Positions 6,600 to 11,626 of a stretch of DNA of 11,626 bases are shown in pieces. Within the stretch, counting starts at the first letter, position 1; each line of letters starts with the position of its first letter. Made by a program: the position numbers and the translations under genes. Under the pieces are notes generated by a model that saw nothing but the letters and a program-made list of their open reading frames with translations, was not told the origin of the DNA and made no database searches. Origin of the DNA: Candidatus Latescibacterota bacterium (GTDB taxonomy: Bacteria > Latescibacterota > UBA2968 > UBA8231). The DNA lies in NCBI GenBank assembly GCA_022825185.1, contig JAJDYK010000265.1, forward strand, positions 1-11,626, read 5' to 3'.

Positions 6600-7397
6600 C
6601 TAGAGAAACACGGCGATAAACTGCAAGACGAACGCGCCGACCGTGGCCAGCAGACATAGGCCACCGACCAGATATGCCCCCAAGCCCTCGCGCTCCGAGC
6701 TGCGGCTGAAGACATACGCTGCCGCATAGCCGCCGACGAAACCGCCGCCGTGCGCCCAGTTATCGACGCCGGGCATCACAAATCCCATGATGAAAAGCAA
6801 GACCGCCCACTGGAGAAATTGTCGGGTAAAAAGCTGAGAACCGGCGCGCCGACCGTAGGCGATGGCTGCGGCCAAGAGGCCGAAGATCGAGCCGGAGGCA
6901 CCCAGCGTGAAAGCGTGACCCGCTAGGGTTGAGGCGATAAAGCCGGTGATGCCCGCGATCGTGAAGATCGCAAAGAGGCGGAAGGGGCCGAAGAGTTCTT
7001 CTACCACCGGACCAAGCTGGCGCACCCACATCATGTTGAAGAAGATATGCAGCAGGCCACCGTGTAGGTAAATGGCGGTAATGAGGGTCCACCACCAGCC
7101 ATAGGTGACCGGTCGGGTACCGGTAACGCCGAGCTTGATGCTGGCTTCGAGGCTCGGCGAGAGAATCTGCATCAGGCCCTGCGTTTGAAAGATCGCCGAT
7201 GGATCTAGGGCCAACGCGAGCAGGTAGAGCACGCCGCAGAACACGGTGATTAAGTGCGGGAAATTTAGCTGTAGGCCGAGCTTGCGCATGGTGGCCGTCG
7301 CGCCCCACAGCCCGGGTTTGCGCTGGCCGCAATGGGGGCAGGTTTCAGCTTCGGCACTGACGATTTTGTGGCAGCGAGGGCAGAGGATAGCGGCCAT
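6600..7397 (-). CDS. Rhomboid family intramembrane serine protease with N-terminal zinc ribbon
   Basis: The 265-residue protein starts with a zinc ribbon: C6-x2-C9 and C20-x2-C23 (CPRC...CPHC). A rhomboid core with at least six hydrophobic segments follows. Catalytic features are all present: LHGGLLHIFFNMMW (111-124, with the conserved His and Asn), the nucleophile in GASGS (S168) and the general base in NWAHGGG (H216). Rhomboids cleave membrane proteins within or near the membrane; the target here is unknown. The gene begins 4 bases after the oxidoreductase stop and ends 7 bases before the Nudix start, so the three form one operon. No internal promoter was seen. Confidence 0.95.
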   Translation of the reverse strand: MAAILCPRCHKIVSAEAETCPHCGQRKPGLWGATATMRKLGLQLNFPHLITVFCGVLYLLALALDPSAIFQTQGLMQILSPSLEASIKLGVTGTRPVTYGWWWTLITAIYLHGGLLHIFFNMMWVRQLGPVVEELFGPFRLFAIFTIAGITGFIASTLAGHAFTLGASGSIFGLLAAAIAYGRRAGSQLFTRQFLQWAVLLFIMGFVMPGVDNWAHGGGFVGGYAAAYVFSRSSEREGLGAYLVGGLCLLATVGAFVLQFIAVFL

Positions 7398-7401
7398 TGT
7401 T

Positions 7402-8673
7402 CTATAGCCCCAGATGCTCGTTGATCTCGGCTTGGTAGGCGTTGATCTGGTCGTCGCAGACCGCAGCGACGGAAAGCGCGCGACCGGCGACTTGCGACTC
7501 CATCAGGCTGTAGGACAGGGCCACGGAGCGAGCGCCTTGATAGGCATCGACTTCGGGCTGTTGTCCCTGTTGGATGCAGGTGCCGAGTTCGTGGTATTCG
7601 ACGGCGATTAGCTTGCGGTCGGTCTCGGGAAAGGGCAAGTGGTACTCGAAGAGTCGGTCGCCTCCGAAGAGCGCGGCTGTGACTTCGTCGAGGCGGTGAT
7701 CGGGCACGAGGTCGAGGAGCGCTTGGTCGTCTATGGGGTCTGCGCCGTCGAGGTGGAGTGTGAGGCGGTTGCCCGAGCGGTCGCCGGGCAGGTCCAGCGA
7801 GCCGAGGCTGCCGTGGATGGAGCGCTGCTGCTGGTTTTGGCCGTGAGCTGCGTGGTCTTCGATGTACTGGGCGACCGCGCCGCTTTTGAAGAGGATGGTG
7901 GCATAGGCCGCGTCGTCCGCGGTGGCTTCAAACTCGGCTGGCATGTCTTTTTGCCAGCGCTCATAGACGCCTCCTGGCGAACCGCTGCTGGCGTCTGCGC
8001 GGCCGGCTACAGGGTTTTTGCGGATCGGTTCGTGCAGGCGCGTTTGCGCGTAGGCCGTGTCGGCCTCGCCGAGGAAGTACTCCATGATGTCGGCAAAGTG
8101 AACGCCCACGTCGAGGAGGACGCCGCTGGCGTTTTTCTGGTGCCGCCACACTGAAATGAGCATGCCGTCGCCGCCGCCTATGGCAATTTGCTGCATCAGG
8201 CGCGGACGCCCAATGATCCCAGCGTCGAGCAGGGCCTTGGCGAGGCGGTTTACTGGGTCGCGGCGGTAGTTTTCGGCTACTGAGAGGACGCAGCCGGTCT
8301 CTTGGGCTTTGGCGATCATTTGCTTGCAGGCGCGGGACGTAAGCCCCATGGGTTTTTCGCACATTGCGTGCCAGCCGCGCTCCATAGCCTCGATGGCCAC
8401 GGTGTGGTGATGGGCTGGTAAGGTGGTGATATCGACGGCTTGGACCGGGGCGACGGAAGCCAGTTCGGCGAGGTCTTTGACGGGTTGGGGTCGCGTGCCC
8501 AGCCGCTCCTCGGCTTGGTCGGCGAGCGAGTTGGCGTTGTCGAGATTGGGGTCGCAGGCACCCACCAGTTCAAAGGGCGACAGACCGGCGCTTTGCAGTT
8601 CGGCGAGGCCGTAGAGGTGGCGGTGACCCATGCCGCCGCAGCCGACGATGGCGAGGGGCAGTTTTTCGGACAT
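7402..8673 (-). CDS. Gfo/Idh/MocA family NAD(P)-dependent oxidoreductase
   Basis: The 423-residue protein starts at ATG 8673 with AAAGGA (8684-8679) 5 bases upstream. The Rossmann motif VGCGGMG (10-16) sits at the N-terminus, the family's EKP signature is in MCEKPMG (104-110), and DVGVHFADIMEYFLGE (188-203) matches the C-domain 'DiG.H..D...yl.G' helix with the likely catalytic His. These enzymes oxidise or reduce sugars, inositols or similar cyclic alcohols; the substrate cannot be set. An in-frame upstream extension to 8832 crosses the promoter region and has no family similarity, so the shorter start is chosen. It is the first gene of an operon with rhomboid and Nudix genes. Confidence 0.94.
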   Translation of the reverse strand: MSEKLPLAIVGCGGMGHRHLYGLAELQSAGLSPFELVGACDPNLDNANSLADQAEERLGTRPQPVKDLAELASVAPVQAVDITTLPAHHHTVAIEAMERGWHAMCEKPMGLTSRACKQMIAKAQETGCVLSVAENYRRDPVNRLAKALLDAGIIGRPRLMQQIAIGGGDGMLISVWRHQKNASGVLLDVGVHFADIMEYFLGEADTAYAQTRLHEPIRKNPVAGRADASSGSPGGVYERWQKDMPAEFEATADDAAYATILFKSGAVAQYIEDHAAHGQNQQQRSIHGSLGSLDLPGDRSGNRLTLHLDGADPIDDQALLDLVPDHRLDEVTAALFGGDRLFEYHLPFPETDRKLIAVEYHELGTCIQQGQQPEVDAYQGARSVALSYSLMESQVAGRALSVAAVCDDQINAYQAEINEHLGL

Positions 8674-8700
8674 ATTAATCCTTTCTGTGTGCAATGTCTC

Positions 8701-8729
8701 AATATAAGGTGCTAGGGCGACGCTCTCCA
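8701..8729 (-). promoter_or_regulatory. Candidate sigma70-type promoter for the oxidoreductase operon
   Basis: On the minus strand a -35-like TGGAGA (8729-8724, 4 of 6 match) is followed after 17 bases by TATATT (8706-8701). Transcription would start near 8694, about 20 bases upstream of the ATG at 8673. Confidence 0.4.
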
Positions 8730-8736
8730 CTTGAGG

Positions 8737-8774
8737 TTGTGGCAGTAAAAGACGGCGGGTATATTCCGTATAGT
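8737..8774 (+). promoter_or_regulatory. Candidate sigma70-type promoter for the Uma2 gene
   Basis: On the plus strand TTGTGG (8737-8742) and TATATT (8760-8765) are spaced by 17 bases. A second -10-like TATAGT lies at 8769-8774. The Uma2 gene starts at 8815. The region between the divergent genes is otherwise featureless. Confidence 0.42.
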
Positions 8775-8814
8775 ATTTTGCATCTGAAGCCGAAGGGGGC
8801 GAAGACGATAGCCC

Positions 8815-9366
8815 ATGACAATTGTCGAACATATTGCCACAGCGGCGGACTTGGAACGACTGCCGGACGACGGGTTTCGCTATGAACTAGTGCGCGGGGA
8901 GGTGCACAAGATGACGCCTGCGGGGAATGAACACGGAAAAATTGCGATGAGCGTTGCTTGGCGCTTGGCTCAACACGTGGAAGCTCATGGTTTGGGAGCG
9001 GTCTATGCGGCGGAAACGGGGTTCCGGCTGGCGTCGGACCCGGATACGGTGCGGGCACCGGATGCGGCTTTCGTGTGCCAAGCGCGGCTGGATGCGGTCG
9101 GCGCGGTGGCGGGCTATTGGCCGGGAGCGCCCGATTTGGTGGTGGAGGTGGTTTCGCCGGGGGACCGTTACGGAGAAGTCGCGGAAAAGGTAGCCGATTG
9201 GTTGGCGGCAGGGACGCAGATGGTGGTTGTCGTCGAGCCGCAGCAGCGGACGGTGGCGGTGCATCAGACGTCGGACACTGTGGATGTATTGCGAGAAGGC
9301 GATGTGTTGGAGGGTGGGGAGGTGGTGCCGGGGTGGGAGGTAGCGGTCGCGGCATTATTCGCCTAG
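8815..9366 (+). CDS. Uma2 family (DUF820) restriction-endonuclease-fold protein
   Basis: The 183-residue protein has the Uma2 pattern: RYELVRGEVHKMTPAG (22-37) with E24 and a following His (H40), VRAPDAAFV (79-87) with D83, PDLVVEVVSPGD (106-117) with E111, and EKVADWLAAGT (124-134) with K125. D83, E111 and K125 fit a PD-(D/E)xK nuclease core. Uma2 proteins are abundant in cyanobacteria and other bacteria, often in many copies, and their biological role is not well defined. The ATG has no strong Shine-Dalgarno site; the closest is a purine-rich GAAGGGGGCGAAG stretch further upstream. The gene is followed by a terminator-like hairpin. Confidence 0.9.
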   Translation: MTIVEHIATAADLERLPDDGFRYELVRGEVHKMTPAGNEHGKIAMSVAWRLAQHVEAHGLGAVYAAETGFRLASDPDTVRAPDAAFVCQARLDAVGAVAGYWPGAPDLVVEVVSPGDRYGEVAEKVADWLAAGTQMVVVVEPQQRTVAVHQTSDTVDVLREGDVLEGGEVVPGWEVAVAALFA

Positions 9367-9388
9367 TGTTGTAAGTAAGAATGCGTAG

Positions 9389-9417
9389 CGGTCTGCTGGA
9401 AATCAGCAGGCCGTTTT
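9389..9417 (+). terminator. Intrinsic terminator-like hairpin
   Basis: CGGTCTGCTG (9389-9398) pairs with CAGCAGGCCG (9404-9413) over 10 base pairs with one T-G wobble, closed by the 5-base loop GAAAT and followed by TTTT. It lies 22 bases after the Uma2 stop and would end that transcript. It also sits only about 20 bases before the Shine-Dalgarno site of the next gene. Confidence 0.75.
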
Positions 9418-9446
9418 GTGCGTACCGGAAAACGAAAGGAGAGCTA

Positions 9447-10211
9447 GTGCGCCCCATCATCATCGGTGCCGGTCGCGGCAGTCGGCTCAACGCCCTGACC
9501 GACGGGCAGCCCAAATGCTATATACGCGTCGGCGGGCGGCGGATCCTCGACTGGATCCTCGAGACGCTGGCTGCGGCCGGGTTGGAAACGCCGGTCTTTG
9601 TCGGCGGCTATCGCATTGAGCAGATCCAGGCCGACTACCCGCAGCTGATTTATTGTCATAACGCCAACTGGCAGCACAACAATATCTTGGCCTCGCTCTT
9701 TTGCGCCGAGGAGTATATGGCCGATGGTTTTGTCTGTTCCTATTCGGATATTCTCTACCGTCCTGCGGTCGTGCGTCGAGCGCTGGAGCACGAGGGCGAT
9801 ATCGCGCTCTGCGTTGATACAGATTGGCGTACGCGCTATGTAGATCGCAGCCAGCACCCCGAAGACGATGCTGAAAAGATCGTGGCCGAGGGCGACCGGG
9901 TCATGGCGATCAACCGCACTATGCCTGGGTCAGCAGCCAGCGGCGAGTATATTGGCGTGGCGCGGTTTGGTGCGGCGGGGGCGCGGTCTTTGCGGGCGCA
10001 TTATCAGCGGGTAAGGGCAAAGTACGCCGGGCAGACTTGGAAGGATGACACGCCATTTGAAAAGGCTTATCTGATTCATCTTTTCGAGGAAATGCTGGAC
10101 GCGGGATCGGCCTTGCACATGGTGACCACCAATGGAGAGTACATGGAAATTGACACGGAAGAGGACGTCGCGCTGGCTAATGCGCGCTGGGCAGACGAAT
10201 ACGGCGGCTAG
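9447..10211 (+). CDS. Nucleotidyltransferase, LicC-like (sugar- or choline-phosphate NTP transferase)
   Basis: The GTG at 9447 with AGGAG at 9437-9441 gives 254 residues. The N-terminus IIIGAGRGSRLNALTDGQPK holds the nucleotide-binding G-x-G-x-G-S-R-L loop and the conserved PK. SYSDILY (99-105) carries the first metal-binding Asp (D101), and YMEIDTEEDV (232-241) the second (D236). CHNANWQHNNILASL (70-84) resembles the 'N..y...NN..SL' segment of phosphocholine or similar cytidylyltransferases. It would join a phosphorylated small molecule to a nucleotide, releasing pyrophosphate, for surface or lipid decoration; the substrate is inferred only by family. An in-frame ATG at 9381 would place the terminator hairpin within the coding region and lacks a ribosome site, so I prefer GTG. 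Confidence 0.86.
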   Translation: MRPIIIGAGRGSRLNALTDGQPKCYIRVGGRRILDWILETLAAAGLETPVFVGGYRIEQIQADYPQLIYCHNANWQHNNILASLFCAEEYMADGFVCSYSDILYRPAVVRRALEHEGDIALCVDTDWRTRYVDRSQHPEDDAEKIVAEGDRVMAINRTMPGSAASGEYIGVARFGAAGARSLRAHYQRVRAKYAGQTWKDDTPFEKAYLIHLFEEMLDAGSALHMVTTNGEYMEIDTEEDVALANARWADEYGG

Positions 10212-10293
10212 CAATCTCATCATTTACAAGACAATCCGCAGATGGACGCAGATATAACGCAGATATAATTCACAAGACGATTAGGATTGCTAT
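10212..10293. repeat. Intergenic gap with GCAGAT short repeats flanked by ACAAGAC repeats
   Basis: Three near-repeats GCAGATGGAC (10238), GCAGATATAAC (10248) and GCAGATATAATTC (10259) follow one another at 10- to 11-base steps. They are flanked by ACAAGACAATC (10226-10236) and ACAAGACGATT (10272-10282), a 9-of-11 match. The GCAGAT array resembles a dispersed intergenic motif seen in many bacterial genomes, from memory only. An AGGA at 10283-10286 serves as a weak ribosome site for the next gene. Confidence 0.7.
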
Positions 10294-11370
10294 ATGTCAA
10301 CACGTCAACACTACGGGACGCTCTTTCCGGCGGCCGTGGTCGGCTCGCTGCCGCGACCGGATTTCGTGCGCGAAGCAGTGATGGGCGAGCGGCCAATGGA
10401 CGCTGAGCGGCTGGGGCAGGTGATGGACGCGGGCGTGGCCTATGCGGTGGCGTTGCAGGAGGAAGCGGGGTTGGACGTGATTACCGATGGTGAATGGCGG
10501 CGCGCCTCGTACATCGGCGTGATTGCCGAATTGGCGCATGGCTTTGAGGTGGGCCGGAATGCGGACGGCAGGCCGTGGACCGTCGTTACGGGCGAGTTGG
10601 CTCCGAAAGACGAAGGGTTTATCGCGCGGGAAATAGAATTTCTCAAGCGGGTTAGCTCGCGCAAAATCAAGGCCACCTTGCCGGCACCAGTGCTTTTGGG
10701 CGAGCGGATGTGGGATGCGGAACAATCGCGCGGAGCCTATCCGACCCGCAATGAATTCGTCGAGGCTTGTGTGCCGATTCTGCGCCGCGAGTTGGCGCTA
10801 TTGTGCGAGGCCGGTGTCGATATCGTGCAGATTGACGATCCGCATCTATGCCTGCTCGTCGATGACGAGGTGCGAGCCGGATATGACGACCCCGAGGCCG
10901 AGGCCGACTTTGCGGTGGCGATGACCAATGCGGTGGTGGAGGGAACTAAAGGAGCGCGCTTGGCCGTGCATTTGTGCCGCCGCGCGGGTGCCCGGGTCCG
11001 CGGCGAGGCATGTCACACCGGCGACTATGGTCCGATCATCCCCTATCTCAATCGCCTGAAGGTAGATCACCTGACTATGGAGTTTGCCAGTCCGGGCGCA
11101 GGGGATGCGGAGGTGTTTAAGGAGTTGCGCGAAGATTTGGAGATCGGCTTGGGTTGTGTGGGGGTGCATCCGGGTGAGGTTGACGAGCCGGAGACGATTG
11201 TCGGGCGGGTGGAACAGGCGTTGGAGTACTTGGCACCCGAGCGGGTGGTGCTCAACCCTGACTGCGGATTCGCTCCCGGGTCGGCGATAAAAGTCGATAT
11301 CGATGAGGTTTATACCAAGCTCAAAAACGAGGTGGCGGCGGCGCGATACCTGCGGGAAAAGCATGGCTAA
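10294..11370 (+). CDS. Cobalamin-independent methionine synthase-like (MetE C-domain family) methyltransferase
   Basis: The 358-residue protein corresponds to only the catalytic half of MetE. It shows VVGSLPRP (15-22), DGEWRR (65-70), QIDDPHLC (179-186), HLCRR (226-230), MEF (262-264) and NPDCGF (321-326). H226, C228, E263 and C324 match the zinc ligands that activate the thiol acceptor in this family. Short stand-alone members include core-MetE enzymes using other methyl donors and enzymes acting on other thiols, so methionine synthesis is possible but not certain. The ATG is preceded by a weak AGGA, 7 bases away. No other methionine genes are in the window. It ends 10 bases before the stop of a convergent gene. 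Confidence 0.88.
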   Translation: MSTRQHYGTLFPAAVVGSLPRPDFVREAVMGERPMDAERLGQVMDAGVAYAVALQEEAGLDVITDGEWRRASYIGVIAELAHGFEVGRNADGRPWTVVTGELAPKDEGFIAREIEFLKRVSSRKIKATLPAPVLLGERMWDAEQSRGAYPTRNEFVEACVPILRRELALLCEAGVDIVQIDDPHLCLLVDDEVRAGYDDPEAEADFAVAMTNAVVEGTKGARLAVHLCRRAGARVRGEACHTGDYGPIIPYLNRLKVDHLTMEFASPGAGDAEVFKELREDLEIGLGCVGVHPGEVDEPETIVGRVEQALEYLAPERVVLNPDCGFAPGSAIKVDIDEVYTKLKNEVAAARYLREKHG

Positions 11371-11380
11371 GGGTTGTACT

Positions 11381-11626
11381 TCAGAGGCGCAGCGGTCCGC
11401 GATGGGGATCGGCGAGCGGCACGGGTGCTGAGAGTGCGATTAGGTCGGGGATGTCGAATTCGGCTAGTAGGCCAAAGCAGTAGAGAGATGGGGTGCCGTC
11501 GTAGGACAGCGGCCAGTCGATGAGGCGGCCGAGGGAGTCGATGAGGGCGTTGGTAGTTAGCGAGGCGAGGGCTTGGGGTTTGAGCGCGGCGGCGATTAGC
11601 GCGACGATCGGGCAGACGCGGCCGTG
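11381..11626 (-). CDS. C-terminal part of a possible alpha/beta-hydrolase (acetyl xylan esterase-like), partial
   Basis: The minus strand is open for 81 codons from the right window edge to a TGA at 11383-11381. The visible end reads, in part, HGRVCPIVALIAAAL, then DWPLSYDGTPSLYCFGLLAE, then FDIPDLIALSAPVPLADP. The run 'fGll..fDipdl.al.AP.pl' is like the C-terminal end of acetyl xylan esterase or dienelactone-hydrolase-type proteins, where the catalytic Asp lies near such a segment. The start and the catalytic Ser are outside the window, so the family call is tentative. It converges on the MetE-like gene with a 10-base gap and no obvious terminator. Confidence 0.6.
   Translation of the reverse strand, partial: HGRVCPIVALIAAALKPQALASLTTNALIDSLGRLIDWPLSYDGTPSLYCFGLLAEFDIPDLIALSAPVPLADPHRGPLRL

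Noticed and set aside
6593..6727. Upstream extension of the Nudix gene
   Set aside because: It lies inside the rhomboid coding sequence; the ATG at 6592 fits the family start and the operon spacing.
7639..8154. 171-codon open frame on the plus strand
   Set aside because: It is antisense to the Gfo/Idh oxidoreductase, has no recognisable family pattern and lacks a ribosome site.
8674..8832. Upstream extension of the oxidoreductase to 476 residues
   Set aside because: It crosses the promoter region; the ATG at 8673 has a good ribosome site and the Rossmann motif follows at once.
8699..9514. 271-codon Pro/Arg-rich open frame on the minus strand
   Set aside because: It is antisense to the Uma2 gene and crosses the divergent promoter region; its low-complexity composition is a shadow.

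Overview
The window looks like chromosomal DNA of a GC-rich (roughly 60% by eye) Gram-negative bacterium, probably from an uncultivated lineage. Evidence for a Gram-negative cell is a lipobox lipoprotein and a GldG-type auxiliary protein. The mix of Gfo/Idh oxidoreductase, Uma2, MNT/HEPN and a stand-alone MetE-like enzyme would suit groups such as Poribacteria or Latescibacterota, but that is only an impression. No rRNA, tRNA, CRISPR array, transposase or integrase was seen.

Layout. (1) 1-3301, minus strand: a tight four-gene operon reading leftward: DUF3347-type lipoprotein, ABC ATPase, ABC-2 permease, GldG-like auxiliary protein (runs off the left edge). The three ABC genes overlap or nearly abut, so they are probably translationally coupled. 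The lipoprotein carries Cys/Met/His residues typical of a metal-binding domain, which hints at a metal-related role. (2) 3448-4884, plus strand: a long anthranilate-phosphoribosyltransferase-like protein without the usual PRPP-binding motif; its stop codon lies inside a heptanucleotide tandem repeat. (3) 4885-5938: an accessory patch. A minus-strand MNT nucleotidyltransferase / HEPN pair (toxin-antitoxin-like) lies between two direct copies of the 3' end of the neighbouring Nudix gene. The left copy is a remnant and the right one is the real gene end. (4) 5936-8673, minus strand: Gfo/Idh/MocA oxidoreductase, zinc-ribbon rhomboid protease and Nudix hydrolase in a close-packed operon. (5) 8674-8814: a divergent promoter region. 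(6) 8815-11370, plus strand: Uma2-family nuclease-like gene, an intrinsic-terminator-like hairpin, a LicC-like nucleotidyltransferase, a short repeat-bearing gap and a MetE-like methyltransferase. (7) 11381-11626, minus strand: the C-terminal end of what may be an alpha/beta-hydrolase (acetyl xylan esterase type), convergent with the MetE-like gene.

The most notable structure is the MNT/HEPN cassette bracketed by 145-bp direct repeats of the Nudix 3' end. This resembles the footprint of an element that inserted at a gene's 3' end and restored that end. The second is the coupling of a DUF3347 lipoprotein to a NosFY/Gld-type ABC exporter. Neither proves a new system; both can be tested by comparison with related genomes.
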